Below are positions 52,667 to 61,557 of a stretch of 62,238 nt of DNA, in pieces. The notes below the pieces were generated by a model that saw nothing but the letters and a program-made list of their open reading frames with translations, made no database searches and was not told the origin of the DNA. The stretch covers positions 1 through 62,238 of the forward strand of contig VFGE01000038.1 of the NCBI GenBank assembly GCA_009392515.1, in the 5' to 3' direction. Numbering within the stretch: position 1 is the stretch's first letter; each line of letters starts with the position of its first letter. The position numbers and the translations under genes were made by a program. The DNA comes from SAR202 cluster bacterium. GTDB lineage: Bacteria; Chloroflexota; Dehalococcoidia; Lucifugimonadales; UBA6952.

Positions 52667-53242
52667 TTATATAAGACTTAATTTATTGATAGGCCAATAC
52701 AGTATCCATGCTTTGCCTATAATACTGTCATATGGGACTAACCATCCGTTTCTAGAGTCGTTACTTTCAGCTCGATTGTCCCCAAGTACAAAGAAGAAGC
52801 CATTTTCTATCGTTGTAGGGCCAATTGATTTACCTGAATAACTATTTGTTAGATATTTTTCTGTTAATTTTTCATTGTTCAGATAGACATTGCCGTTAAC
52901 TATTTCCACAACATCTCCTGGTATACCAATAACACGTTTAACAAACATTTTATTTGGATCTGGAGGATATTTAAATATTATTATATCTCCTCTTTCGGGT
53001 TTACTAAATAAGGATTTGTGTCCTTCAGATTGATAATATGGGAGAAATCTAGATAAGTTATTCAGATCGATTCTATAATATATCAAGCGGTTAACAAAAA
53101 TTCGTTCTGATTGAATTAGATTAGGTTCCATACTAGGACCTTCTACTTCATAATTACTAACTAAGATTTGTAGTAGAGCAAGTAAAATTAAAGCATATAA
53201 AACCGTTCTTAGTAATTCTTTAATGTTTTTTATGGTCAGCAA
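52667..53242 (-). CDS. lepB: Signal peptidase I
   Basis: 191-residue membrane-bound type I signal peptidase. One N-terminal membrane segment (about 13-30) is followed by box B GPSMEP with catalytic Ser37, box C RGDIIIFKYP, box D KMFVKRVIGIPGD with catalytic Lys101, and box E LGDNRAESNDSR. It removes signal peptides at the outer face of the membrane. It lies upstream of DUF4395 and downstream of xth on the same strand. Confidence 0.96.
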   Translation of the reverse strand: MLTIKNIKELLRTVLYALILLALLQILVSNYEVEGPSMEPNLIQSERIFVNRLIYYRIDLNNLSRFLPYYQSEGHKSLFSKPERGDIIIFKYPPDPNKMFVKRVIGIPGDVVEIVNGNVYLNNEKLTEKYLTNSYSGKSIGPTTIENGFFFVLGDNRAESNDSRNGWLVPYDSIIGKAWILYWPINKLSLI

Positions 53243-53281
53243 TTGTTTTAATATTCTTTGATAAATTTAATAAGTTTCATG

Positions 53282-54058
53282 TTAATCAAAAATTAATTCA
53301 ATAGCAATTGGACAGTGATCTGATCCCATAACATTATTCATTATTTCAGCACTCATTAGATTCTGTTTTAGTTGTTCATCTATAAAAAAATAGTCTATTC
53401 GCCAACCAATATTTCGATCTCGTGCTCTGGTTTTAGTATCCCAGAAAGTGTAATTCCCAGATTCTTGATTTAACTCTCTAAAACAATCTATAAATCCTGA
53501 ATTTTCGAGCTGATCCAACCATGCACGCTCAATCGGTAAAAAGCCAGAGTTATTGATATTTTCTTTTGGTCTAGCTAAATCAATTTCATGATGAGCAGTA
53601 TTAAAATCGCCGCAGATCACGACTTTTTCTCCATCTTCTTTTTTCTTCAATATTATTTTTAGAAATTCATCATAAAAATCTAATTTATATTTCAAACGCT
53701 CTACTTTTGATTGCCCGTTAGGGAAATAGACGTTGTATAAAGTGAAATTTTGAAATTTCATCATAAGAGTTCTTCCTTCGTGGTCGAATTCTTCAGTCCC
53801 CATACCGTTTTCATGGCTTTTTGGTTTAGGTTTCGTGTGGATACTCACTCCACTATATCCTGGCCTTTCAGCACTATTCCAATATGAAGTATAACCATTA
53901 ATATTAGTAATAGAATCAGGCAATTGATGAAATTGAGCTTTAGTTTCTTGAGTGCAAAATATGTCTGGTTGTTCTTTATTAATCCATTCAACAATTCCTT
54001 TTTTTATACTTGCTCGGATTCCATTTACGTTCCAGCTATAAAGTTTTAACTTTTCCAT
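53282..54058 (-). CDS. xth: Exodeoxyribonuclease III
   Basis: 258-residue AP endonuclease/exonuclease III used in base-excision repair. Landmarks are YSWNVNGIRA, FCTQETK (metal-binding Glu), VVICGDFNTAH, WRIDYFFID and the catalytic GSDHCPI. Length fits ExoA/Xth. It starts 3 nt after the pdxA stop, indicating an operon pdxA-xth. It is cytosolic and needs magnesium. Confidence 0.96.
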   Translation of the reverse strand: MEKLKLYSWNVNGIRASIKKGIVEWINKEQPDIFCTQETKAQFHQLPDSITNINGYTSYWNSAERPGYSGVSIHTKPKPKSHENGMGTEEFDHEGRTLMMKFQNFTLYNVYFPNGQSKVERLKYKLDFYDEFLKIILKKKEDGEKVVICGDFNTAHHEIDLARPKENINNSGFLPIERAWLDQLENSGFIDCFRELNQESGNYTFWDTKTRARDRNIGWRIDYFFIDEQLKQNLMSAEIMNNVMGSDHCPIAIELIFD

Positions 54059-54061
54059 AAA

Positions 54062-55072
54062 TTAATTTCCTAAATTCGAACCAGAAATTAGATTTTGAGC
54101 CAATTTAATAGCTTCAACCATGCTAGTGTTATCAGCAATACCTTGCCACGCAATATCAAAAGCTGTTCCATGGTCGACAGATGTTCTAATTAACGGAAGA
54201 CCTAAATTAACGGTTATGCTTTCTTCAAAACCATAAACTTTTACAGGAATATGGCCTTGGTCATGATACATGCAAATTACTGCATCAAATTTATCTTCAA
54301 TTGCTTGGTTAAAAATAATATCAGCAGGTATAGGGCCTTCGACATTGATATTATCTTGTTTTGCTTTTGCAATTGCTGGGTTGATTTCTTCATTTTCTTC
54401 TCTTCCTAATAATCCTCCATCTGAACCGTGAGGATTCAATGCTGCAACACCAATTCTTGGGGTTTTAAAACCCCAATTGATAAAATTAGTATTTGTTAGT
54501 TTAATCATATTATAGACATTTTCTTTAGTTACGAAATCGCATGCGATTTGCACTGATTTATGAGTTGTTAAATGTACTACTCTTAAGTTTTTAGTAATTA
54601 ACATTGTTGCAACTTCAGGACTCTTTGTAATCGATTGCAATAATTCCATGTGTCCGATTTGAATATATCCTGCCAGAGAAGCTGCCTCTTTGTTTACAGG
54701 TGCTGTGGCCATTCCTTGTATTTTATTTTCAAGACATAAATGTGCAGCGATTTCTACCCATTCCATACATGCCTTCCCTGCTTCTTTTGATAAAACACCA
54801 GGTTGAATATATTTTGTATTAATATTATCGGGGTCTAGAATCTGGATCATGGAAGTTTCTTCAGGGTCAAATTCCTCAAATTGAGTGATTTTTTTAATAG
54901 GCATATTAATTGAGAGTTTTTGATTAACAGTTGACATAGAATAATAACTACCAATAACCAAAAATTCATTCAAAGAATTAATATAAGAAGATTTTAAAGC
55001 TTTTAAAATGATTTCTGGACCTATACCACAGGGATCTCCCATAGTGATGCCTACAATATTTTTAATTGACAC
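54062..55072 (-). CDS. pdxA: 4-hydroxythreonine-4-phosphate dehydrogenase
   Basis: 336-residue NAD-dependent enzyme of vitamin B6 synthesis. Landmarks are ITMGDPCGIGPEIILKAL, TAPVNKEA, GHMELLQ (metal-binding His), ALNPHGSDGGLLGREE and the second metal site MYHDQGHIPVKV. It acts as a cytosolic dimer. The unknown 148-residue gene lies 16 nt upstream. PdxA-like homologues with other substrates (PdxA2) exist, so the B6 role is likely but not proved by sequence. Confidence 0.93.
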   Translation of the reverse strand: MSIKNIVGITMGDPCGIGPEIILKALKSSYINSLNEFLVIGSYYSMSTVNQKLSINMPIKKITQFEEFDPEETSMIQILDPDNINTKYIQPGVLSKEAGKACMEWVEIAAHLCLENKIQGMATAPVNKEAASLAGYIQIGHMELLQSITKSPEVATMLITKNLRVVHLTTHKSVQIACDFVTKENVYNMIKLTNTNFINWGFKTPRIGVAALNPHGSDGGLLGREENEEINPAIAKAKQDNINVEGPIPADIIFNQAIEDKFDAVICMYHDQGHIPVKVYGFEESITVNLGLPLIRTSVDHGTAFDIAWQGIADNTSMVEAIKLAQNLISGSNLGN

Positions 55073-55088
55073 GATTCACCTGAAAAAT

Positions 55089-55535
55089 TTAGCTAGAAAA
55101 AAGTGTTGAATTAGCCCAGTTTTGCTCGAAAGCATTGGAAAGCTTTTGTGGTTGTTTCCATCGTTCCATTTCAATTAGGGAACCATTTCTTTCTCGTAAA
55201 AATATATTTCTATCTGTGTCGATAAGATAAATACTGCCAGGCTGTTTAAATGTGGTATTATTTTGCATACAAAATTCGAAATTAACTAAATTTCTGATTA
55301 GACCTTCGATAGTAATATTTTGTTCATCAAATAAAACCGCTATAGTATTTGTATTAATTGAAGGCATCTTTTTGACGATTTTTTCAATATCAGCTGAGAC
55401 TATATATCTATTGGTTATATGAGCCTGAAGAAATAAGTCACCAGTAAGATTTTCTAGAGGTAGAACGTCTGGATTATTAATTCGAACTTGTGGGAGATTT
55501 ATATCTGCTATCCATCTCATACTTTGTTCATTCAA
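55089..55535 (-). CDS. Hypothetical protein between nrdJ and pdxA
   Basis: 148-residue soluble protein, not recognised. It has no signal peptide or membrane segment. Residues 6-50 are rich in Asn/Leu (WIADINLPQVRINNPD), and the end is aromatic and charged (MERWKQPQK). It starts 36 nt after nrdJ and ends 16 nt before pdxA on the same strand, so it is probably in that transcript. AAAGGGG lies 13 nt before its ATG, with a second in-frame ATG at residue 6. Confidence 0.7.
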   Translation of the reverse strand: MNEQSMRWIADINLPQVRINNPDVLPLENLTGDLFLQAHITNRYIVSADIEKIVKKMPSINTNTIAVLFDEQNITIEGLIRNLVNFEFCMQNNTTFKQPGSIYLIDTDRNIFLRERNGSLIEMERWKQPQKLSNAFEQNWANSTLFSS

Positions 55536-55571
55536 AGTTATACCCCTTTCATTTCTTACTTTAGTTGATTA

Positions 55572-57878
55572 TTACCCTCCACACTGTGTCCATGCACAGT
55601 AATGGCACATTACACATCCTTCCTGAAAAGTAACTGGAGAACTACATTCTGGGCAAGAAAACCCAACAGCTTCTACGGGTATTGGGGTGACGCTAGCTGG
55701 AGTTTCTGAATTAGCTATAGCCTTTAATGGTAGTCCTAATTGTTCTACTGCTGATTCTAAATTTGACTCTGGTATATTTGGTGTATCAGAGGTGTATTTT
55801 CTTAATACATGAGCTAAAGCGTCAGGGACAGAGCGGACCAATACACCTTGGTCCCAAACAGGGTTACATGTTATTCCTTGTAATTCGTCTATAACTGATT
55901 CCATGGCTATTCCTGATCTTAGTGCTAATGAGACTAATCTGCTAACAGCTTCTAAATTTGCAGAATCAATACTTCCTGCTTTACCTAATGTTGCAAACAC
56001 TTCGAAAGGCAAACCGTCTTCGTCGAAGTTAAGGGTTATATATGTATTACCACTTCCTGTGTGTATTTTTTCAGTGATTCCACGCATAGTCTGCGGACGT
56101 TGCTTAGGTGTTAATCCACCAGATGTTGTAATTTCAGTAGTTTCTTCCTCATTTGATTTATCTTTTTGCACTTCCAGTACTTGCATGGATTTAGAGCCGT
56201 CTCTGTAAATTGTAATACCTTTACATTTGTTCCAGTATGCTAACCAATAAGCTCTTTCAACGTCTTCTTCAGTTGCTGAGTTTGCCATATTTATAGTTTT
56301 ACTTACAGCTAAGTCAGTGTGCTTTTGGAAAGCTGCCTGCATTCTTACATGAGTGTCAACAGGTATTTCATTAGCAACTTTGAACACTTTTTTAACGTCA
56401 TCTGGAATTCCATCAATATTTTGGCAAGACCCTGTTTTAGCTACTTCTGCCATAAGTTCTTCAGAATAGAATCCTCTTTCTTTAGCTACTCGTTCAAAAT
56501 CAACATTTACTTCTGTAAGTGTTCTTCCGTCCAATACATTCTTTACGAAGGCAAGTGCAAATATGGGTTCAATTCCACTGCTAGCACCAGCAATAGCACT
56601 GATTGTACCTGTTGGAGCTATACAAGTTCGAGTTGCATTTCTAATAGGATTGGGGTCCATATCTGTAACCTGCCATCCAGGATATGCTCCTCTATCTTTT
56701 GCAAGGTTAATTGAAACATCTCTAGCAGCTTCATTAATGCATTGCATAACATCAGAACCTAACGTTAATGCTTCTTCGGAATCATAATCAATTCCTAATC
56801 TTATTAAACAATCGTGCCAACCCATAACTCCAAGGCCAGTTTTTCTGGTAAGATCAACTGCTTCTTTAACTTTGGTTGTAGGGAATTGATTGATTGTAAC
56901 AACATCATCTAAAAATCTAGCTGCTGTTCTTGATACAGATTCAAGTTCTTGGAAATCAAAAGAAGTATTACCATTTTCATCAGTTTTTATGAATTTACCT
57001 AAATCGATTGACCCAAGATTGCATGCTTCATTTGCAAGTAAAGGAACTTCTCCGCAAGGATTTGTGCTGTCAAGATTACCGATGTGGGGTGTAGGATTTG
57101 TACGATTTGCTTCGTCAATGAAATATAAGCCTGGATCACCTGTTTTCCATGCGGAAGAGATTATATCTTGCCAAAGTTCTCTGGCTTTGACAGTTTCGAT
57201 AATAGTACCAGCATCTTTTGCTTCACTATCTTGCGGAACAACTAGATCCCAGTCTTCATCATTTTCTACTGCTTTCATGAAATCATCAGTTATTGCAATT
57301 GATATATTAAAGTTTTGAGCAGTTTTATCATCATCTTTCATGTGGATGAAGTCTTTTATTTCAGGATGAGATATTCCTAAAATACCCATGTTGGCGCCGT
57401 GTCGTTTACCACCCTGTGTGATCATGTCGGATAAGGAGCTTAACATATTTAGCACAGCTATAGATCCGCACGCTTTACCCTGTGTGGTTTTGATTGGGTT
57501 TCCTCTTGGTCGTAACTTACTAAAGGAATAACCTAGACCTCCTCCATATTTTTGAATCATGGCAGAAGATGTAGCTGCTTCCATAATACTCTGCATAGTA
57601 TCTTCAACTGGTAAAACAAAGCATGCAGATAGTGTTCCTTGTCCTGTTCCTGCATTAAAAAGTGTTGGAGAATTAGGAATAAATACAGTCTTTGCCATTA
57701 AGTTGTAAAATTCATTTTCCCAAAATTGTTTTTCATCCCCTGTTTCTTCTGCTGAAGCAACCGCACTCGCCACACGTTCAAACATACCTTTTGGCGTTTC
57801 ATCTCCTATTAGGTAGCGCACTTTCAATATAGTAAGCGCATTATCCGAAAGTTGAGGGTCAATTTTAGATGTTGTCAT
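55572..57878 (-). CDS. nrdJ: Adenosylcobalamin-dependent (class II) ribonucleotide reductase
   Basis: 768-residue enzyme reducing ribonucleotides with adenosylcobalamin as radical source. It shows LSACFVLPVEDTM, GGGLGYSFSKLRPRG, the radical-site NPCGEVPLLANEACNLGSIDL split as NPCGE with the thiyl Cys and Glu, and a TCIAPTGTISAIAG loop. The C-terminal tail has a Zn-type Cys cluster, CPECSS and CVMCHYCAWTQCGG, that relays reducing equivalents. There is no N-terminal ATP-cone, so allosteric activity control may be lacking. It follows nrdR by 165 nt. It accounts for part of the cell's B12 demand. Confidence 0.96.
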   Translation of the reverse strand: MTTSKIDPQLSDNALTILKVRYLIGDETPKGMFERVASAVASAEETGDEKQFWENEFYNLMAKTVFIPNSPTLFNAGTGQGTLSACFVLPVEDTMQSIMEAATSSAMIQKYGGGLGYSFSKLRPRGNPIKTTQGKACGSIAVLNMLSSLSDMITQGGKRHGANMGILGISHPEIKDFIHMKDDDKTAQNFNISIAITDDFMKAVENDEDWDLVVPQDSEAKDAGTIIETVKARELWQDIISSAWKTGDPGLYFIDEANRTNPTPHIGNLDSTNPCGEVPLLANEACNLGSIDLGKFIKTDENGNTSFDFQELESVSRTAARFLDDVVTINQFPTTKVKEAVDLTRKTGLGVMGWHDCLIRLGIDYDSEEALTLGSDVMQCINEAARDVSINLAKDRGAYPGWQVTDMDPNPIRNATRTCIAPTGTISAIAGASSGIEPIFALAFVKNVLDGRTLTEVNVDFERVAKERGFYSEELMAEVAKTGSCQNIDGIPDDVKKVFKVANEIPVDTHVRMQAAFQKHTDLAVSKTINMANSATEEDVERAYWLAYWNKCKGITIYRDGSKSMQVLEVQKDKSNEEETTEITTSGGLTPKQRPQTMRGITEKIHTGSGNTYITLNFDEDGLPFEVFATLGKAGSIDSANLEAVSRLVSLALRSGIAMESVIDELQGITCNPVWDQGVLVRSVPDALAHVLRKYTSDTPNIPESNLESAVEQLGLPLKAIANSETPASVTPIPVEAVGFSCPECSSPVTFQEGCVMCHYCAWTQCGG

Positions 57879-58043
57879 TATTAATTTTACTCCTTATGTA
57901 GTTAGTGTATGGTTAAAATAAAACTAGAGTTATAATTCTATAAAAGGGGGTCGATAGATAAAAATATATCGGAATTTGATGATTATTGTTAGCCTTTTTT
58001 ATTATATTTATTTTTGCCTTTCGCCTAATAATTATTATTTTTA

Positions 58044-58559
58044 TTACTTGTTATCTTTATTTCTAAACTCAAATAGTGTTGGTTGCAAATTATCATCTGA
58101 TTCTTCCTCAAAACTATCTGTGATAGCAGATTCAAGTTCTTCCTTAAATGTTTCAAGGTCAGGGAAATCTTTATAAACACTTGCGTATCTTATGTATGCC
58201 ACCCTGTCTACTTCTTTCAATTTCTTTACAACAATCTCTCCAATAATTTTACTACCTATTTCACTTCTTCCTCGCTTAAATATATTTGATTCAACTTCTG
58301 ATACAATTTTATCCAAAGTCCCTGTAGGTAGAGGTCGTTTTGTGCATGCTAGTTTTAGACTGTACATGAGTTTTTCTTTATTAAAGTCTTCTCTTCTACC
58401 ATCTCTTTTTACTATTGCTATTACGTTGGACTGAACTTGTTCGTATGTAGTATATCTGAGGGCGCACAAAGAACATTCTCTTCTACGTCGAGTAGCTGTT
58501 TTTGAGTCTCTCGAATCTATTACTTTCGATTCTCCATGTCCGCAGTGAGGACAAAGCAT
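58044..58559 (-). CDS. nrdR: Transcriptional repressor NrdR
   Basis: 171-residue regulator of ribonucleotide reductase. The N-terminal zinc ribbon is MLCPHCGHGESKVIDSRDS with a second pair in RECSLCALRYTTYE, followed by an ATP-cone (VIAIVKRDGRREDFNKEKL). It binds NrdR boxes when loaded with ATP/dATP. Its box lies 157 nt upstream of its start, and the target gene nrdJ follows. The 165-nt gap to nrdJ has AT-rich sequence and a short CGATA/TATCG inverted repeat. Confidence 0.96.
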   Translation of the reverse strand: MLCPHCGHGESKVIDSRDSKTATRRRRECSLCALRYTTYEQVQSNVIAIVKRDGRREDFNKEKLMYSLKLACTKRPLPTGTLDKIVSEVESNIFKRGRSEIGSKIIGEIVVKKLKEVDRVAYIRYASVYKDFPDLETFKEELESAITDSFEEESDDNLQPTLFEFRNKDNK

Positions 58560-58592
58560 TTAATTAATATCTCCATATTTATATATATTTAA

Positions 58593-58679
58593 GCTCCCAG
58601 GGACAATATATGCAGAAACTTTACTGATATATTTATAGATCGGGAGCCTAATTCTCACATTAAAAGGATCTATTGTCAA
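58593..58679 (-). promoter_or_regulatory. nrdR promoter and leader hairpin
   Basis: On the minus strand, TTGACA (58679-58674) and GAGAAT (58656-58651) are 17 nt apart and form a moderate promoter. Downstream, GCTCCC (58593-58598) and GGGAGC (58642-58647) are exact inverted arms 43 nt apart that could fold the leader. The loop holds ACAATATAT, a partial match to an NrdR box. Confidence 0.4.
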
Positions 58680-58716
58680 TAGGTAAGCACAAAATAACGT
58701 ATTATTATTATCTACT

Positions 58717-58732
58717 ACACAATATATTGCGG
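58717..58732. promoter_or_regulatory. NrdR box
   Basis: ACACAATATATTGCGG matches the NrdR-box consensus (acaCwAtATaTwGtgt) at the first 13 positions. It lies upstream of the nrdR promoter, between nrdR and rsmH. A second, weaker match (58601-58616) is not at the usual 15-31 nt pair spacing. Confidence 0.6.
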
Positions 58733-58960
58733 TTTTCGCCACTTGAGCAATAAGTGGTAATTATTCTTATTAGTTATAATAATCTTTTGCAACTTTTGTA
58801 ATTAATAATATGTATAGGTTTTTAAAGAGTAGTGTTTTGTTTGAAGAGAATTTAAGCAGTAATTAGTTTGTAAAATTAGTAAAAAATAGAAAAAATAGGA
58901 ATGATCTTAAATTTAAATATTCATATTCCTAGAAAAATATCTAAAATTTACTAAATATTC

Positions 58961-58989
58961 TTGACAAGCTTCTTGTAAAATGGTAATTT
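58961..58989 (+). promoter_or_regulatory. Promoter of the rsmH-ftsA-ftsZ cluster
   Basis: TTGACA (58961-58966) and TG-G-TAATTT (-10 at 58984-58989) are 17 nt apart, an extended -10 type. The remaining 77 nt to the rsmH start contain AAGGAG at 59012-59017 with a 10-codon ORF (GTG 59020) that is spaced too closely to be convincing. The rest of the 507-nt gap between nrdR and rsmH is AT-rich with no gene seen. Confidence 0.6.
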
Positions 58990-59066
58990 TCATTCGTTGG
59001 TAAAAAAATATAAGGAGCTGTGGCTTATACCAAGGGTCGCTCGTTCGTCTAAGGCTACATTGGAAA

Positions 59067-60002
59067 ATGGTTGCATCAATCGACAGTCTCTCCTATCACA
59101 AACCAGCACTTCTTGAAGAGGTGCTAACGATCTTGGAACCAAGATCAAATAACAACTTTGTTGACGCTACTTTAGGTGACGGAGGCCACGCTCTAGCAAT
59201 ATTAAATTCTACATTACCGAACGGGCGCCTTCTTGGGTTAGATGCTGATGATCAAGGAGTTTTGAGAGCATCTGAAAGATTAAAGAAATACAGAGGAAGA
59301 GTTTGCTTGAAAAATTATAACTTTAATAAATTAGAACAAGCTGTTTCGGAAAGTCAGATTTCTCCTATCTCTGGCATTCTTTTTGATTTAGGTATTTCTT
59401 CTTGGCAATTAGACTCAGCGGATAAAGGCTTTAGTTTTAAAGATAAATCTTTAGATATGAGATTTCATTCCCAACAAGTAACAACTGCTCTTCAATTAGT
59501 AAATAATCTTGAATATAAAGAACTCTCTTCACTTATTTATAAATATGGTGAGGACCCAAACGCTAACCGAATAAGTAGAGCCATTATAAAAGCTCGACCA
59601 ATACTCACTGCCAAACATCTAACCGAGATTGTTCAGATGGCAGTACCCCGAAGAGGTAGAAAAATAAACCCGGCTACGAAAACATTTCAAAGTTTACGAA
59701 TCGCAGTAAATAATGAAATGGAAAATTTAGAATATACTTTATCTTCTCTCATGAGTTTCTTAACTAAAGGTACAAAGATAGTAGTTATTGCATATCATTC
59801 ACTCGAAGATAGAATTGTAAAAAACTTTATGAAAACTGAGTCTACTGATTGTTTATGTCCAACGACTGTCTTGGTTTGCCAGTGTAATCATACCAAAAGA
59901 ATCGAGTTAATTAACAAAAAGATAATTAAACCAAGCGAGGAAGAAATAGAGGGGAATCCTCGTGTAAGGAGTGCTCGTTTACGAGCTTGTGTGGTTTTAT
60001 AA
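59067..60002 (+). CDS. rsmH: 16S rRNA (cytosine-1402-N4) methyltransferase
   Basis: 311-residue SAM-dependent methyltransferase that modifies C1402 of 16S rRNA. Landmarks are YHKPALLEEVL, VDATLGDGGHALAIL (SAM motif I), GLDADDQG, LFDLGISSWQLD, KGFSFKDKSLDMRF and VIAYHSLEDRIVKNFM. It is the usual gene at the start of the division cluster; mraZ is not seen before it. The ATG at 59067 is set by homology start and AAGG at 59051. Confidence 0.95.
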   Translation: MVASIDSLSYHKPALLEEVLTILEPRSNNNFVDATLGDGGHALAILNSTLPNGRLLGLDADDQGVLRASERLKKYRGRVCLKNYNFNKLEQAVSESQISPISGILFDLGISSWQLDSADKGFSFKDKSLDMRFHSQQVTTALQLVNNLEYKELSSLIYKYGEDPNANRISRAIIKARPILTAKHLTEIVQMAVPRRGRKINPATKTFQSLRIAVNNEMENLEYTLSSLMSFLTKGTKIVVIAYHSLEDRIVKNFMKTESTDCLCPTTVLVCQCNHTKRIELINKKIIKPSEEEIEGNPRVRSARLRACVVL

Positions 60003-60057
60003 ACCTTGTGCTACTAGGTTAAATATTGAGGTTGAGGGGGGCTGTTGATGTATATCA

Positions 60058-60079
60058 GCGCCTCCGGCGCAAAATTTTT
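60058..60079 (+). terminator. Possible terminator after rsmH
   Basis: GCGCC-TCC-GGCGC (60058-60070) is an all-GC 5-bp stem, notable in this AT-rich sequence, followed by AAAATTTTT. The T-run begins 4 nt after the stem, so termination may be weak. The rest of the 202-nt gap to ftsA holds a 38-codon ORF (60048-60164) that overlaps this hairpin and is not convincing. Confidence 0.4.
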
Positions 60080-60204
60080 AATAATTGAATATTTTGGAGC
60101 TAAATTAAATAAAAAAGTTGGTCAAAACCCTCATGTTGATGGTTCTCCTCAATCTAATAAATAAATGGGTTCAACTTAAAATAAGTAACGATTAGGATTG
60201 AAAT

Positions 60205-61548
60205 ATGAGTATGTTAGATGAAAAACTAGATCAAGATATAGTAGGTCGTTTATCTAAGGAATTAGATTTAGGAAAAGTCGCATCTGTAGGAAATGCATAT
60301 GTCTCAATAGATGTTGGAACAACGAAAGTTTGCACTCTTGTTGCACAAATATTAGCCACCGGTGAAGTTGAAATCATTGGTGCTGGGAAATCTAAATCAA
60401 AAGGTATGAAAAAAGGACTTGTTGTTGATATAGAAGCTATGACATCTGCCGTACGGGAATCAATAGCTGAAGCTACATTAAATTTAGATATAGAGATCCC
60501 TCCAGTATGTATTGGGGTAACTGGTAGTCATATAGTTAGTGTAACGACGACGGGTAAATCATCTATTATGGATGGGAAATCTGAAAAAGTTGTTACTATA
60601 AAAGATATGGATGCTGCTGTCGATAATTCACGCCCTAAAGTAGATAATGGACAGGAATTATTACATGTAATACCAATAAGTTACGCTCTAGACGGTACAT
60701 CCGGTATAAGAAATCCTAGTGGATTAAAAGGCACATCTTTATCAGTAAAAACCCACTCAGTAGTAGGAGAAATAACCTCATTAGATAATATTGTTCAATC
60801 TGTGGAAAATACAGGTTTAAAGATGGGTGGAATGGTTTTGGAACCATTAGCTAGTGCGGAATCGGTTTTAAGTGCGGAAGAAAGAGAAATAGGAACGATA
60901 TTAGTTGATATTGGTGGCGGTACAAGTGATCTTGCATTTTTTAAAAATGGGAAAATGGTATATACCGCAGTGATTCCTGTAGGGGGCTTTAATTTTACTA
61001 ATGATATAGCTGTAACGTTAGGTATACCGTATGAAACCGCTGAAGAACTAAAAATTAATTATGGAAGAACAATGGCAGTTCCTGAAAGTAGTGATATCGA
61101 TTTTAACGAACAAATTGAAGTTTCAGTAAATGGTTTAGACGATAAAAAAATAATTACTAAAGGTGACATTTGTCGTTTACTCAATGACCGAGCTTCTGAA
61201 TTATTAAGATTCGTATTATTAAAAATAAATGAAGCTGGTTTAGATACTATGCCAGCTGGTGGGATTGTATTCACTGGAGGTGGGGCAAATCTACTTGGTT
61301 GGGAAGAGTTAACTCATGAATATATTCCAGGTAATGTTCGTATAGCTGCACCAAGAGATATATTAGGTTTGCCTGAAACATTAAAAAGTCCGACTTATTC
61401 AACGAGTGTAGGTATTCTCTTATGGGGAATTAATCATCCTGTTGAACAAGTAAGCTATGGAGGTCACCAACCTCAGAAGAAAAAAACTTTTAGTAAAGGA
61501 AGGAAATGGTTGAGCTGGTTAACTCAATTTATTTCACCAAAATTTTAG
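60205..61548 (+). CDS. ftsA: Cell division protein FtsA
   Basis: 447-residue actin-like ATPase that tethers FtsZ to the membrane. The phosphate-1 motif is VSIDVGTTKVCTLVAQI, followed by the 1C domain, the connect/phosphate-2 motif in ILVDIGGGTSDLAFF, the adenosine motif in GGIVFTGGGANLLG, and a C-terminal basic amphipathic tail (KGRKWLSWLTQFISPKF) for membrane binding. It starts 202 nt after rsmH, with no ftsL, ftsI or mur genes between. FtsZ follows 9 nt later. Confidence 0.95.
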   Translation: MSMLDEKLDQDIVGRLSKELDLGKVASVGNAYVSIDVGTTKVCTLVAQILATGEVEIIGAGKSKSKGMKKGLVVDIEAMTSAVRESIAEATLNLDIEIPPVCIGVTGSHIVSVTTTGKSSIMDGKSEKVVTIKDMDAAVDNSRPKVDNGQELLHVIPISYALDGTSGIRNPSGLKGTSLSVKTHSVVGEITSLDNIVQSVENTGLKMGGMVLEPLASAESVLSAEEREIGTILVDIGGGTSDLAFFKNGKMVYTAVIPVGGFNFTNDIAVTLGIPYETAEELKINYGRTMAVPESSDIDFNEQIEVSVNGLDDKKIITKGDICRLLNDRASELLRFVLLKINEAGLDTMPAGGIVFTGGGANLLGWEELTHEYIPGNVRIAAPRDILGLPETLKSPTYSTSVGILLWGINHPVEQVSYGGHQPQKKKTFSKGRKWLSWLTQFISPKF

Positions 61549-61557
61549 GAGGTATTT

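Noticed and set aside
58601-58616. Second NrdR box
   Set aside because: Only about 10 of 16 positions match, and the distance to the strong box is not the usual pair spacing.
58560-58742. 60-codon minus-strand ORF upstream of nrdR
   Set aside because: It covers the nrdR promoter, leader hairpin and NrdR box, has no recognisable protein pattern, and looks like chance.
59020-59052. Ten-codon leader ORF (GTG) before rsmH
   Set aside because: The AAGGAG is only two bases from the GTG, too close for normal initiation, and the peptide has no attenuator-like pattern.
60048-60164. 38-codon ORF between rsmH and ftsA with GAGGGGG upstream
   Set aside because: It overlaps the GC-rich hairpin at 60058-60070 and has low-complexity composition; the terminator reading is simpler, though a small peptide cannot be excluded.
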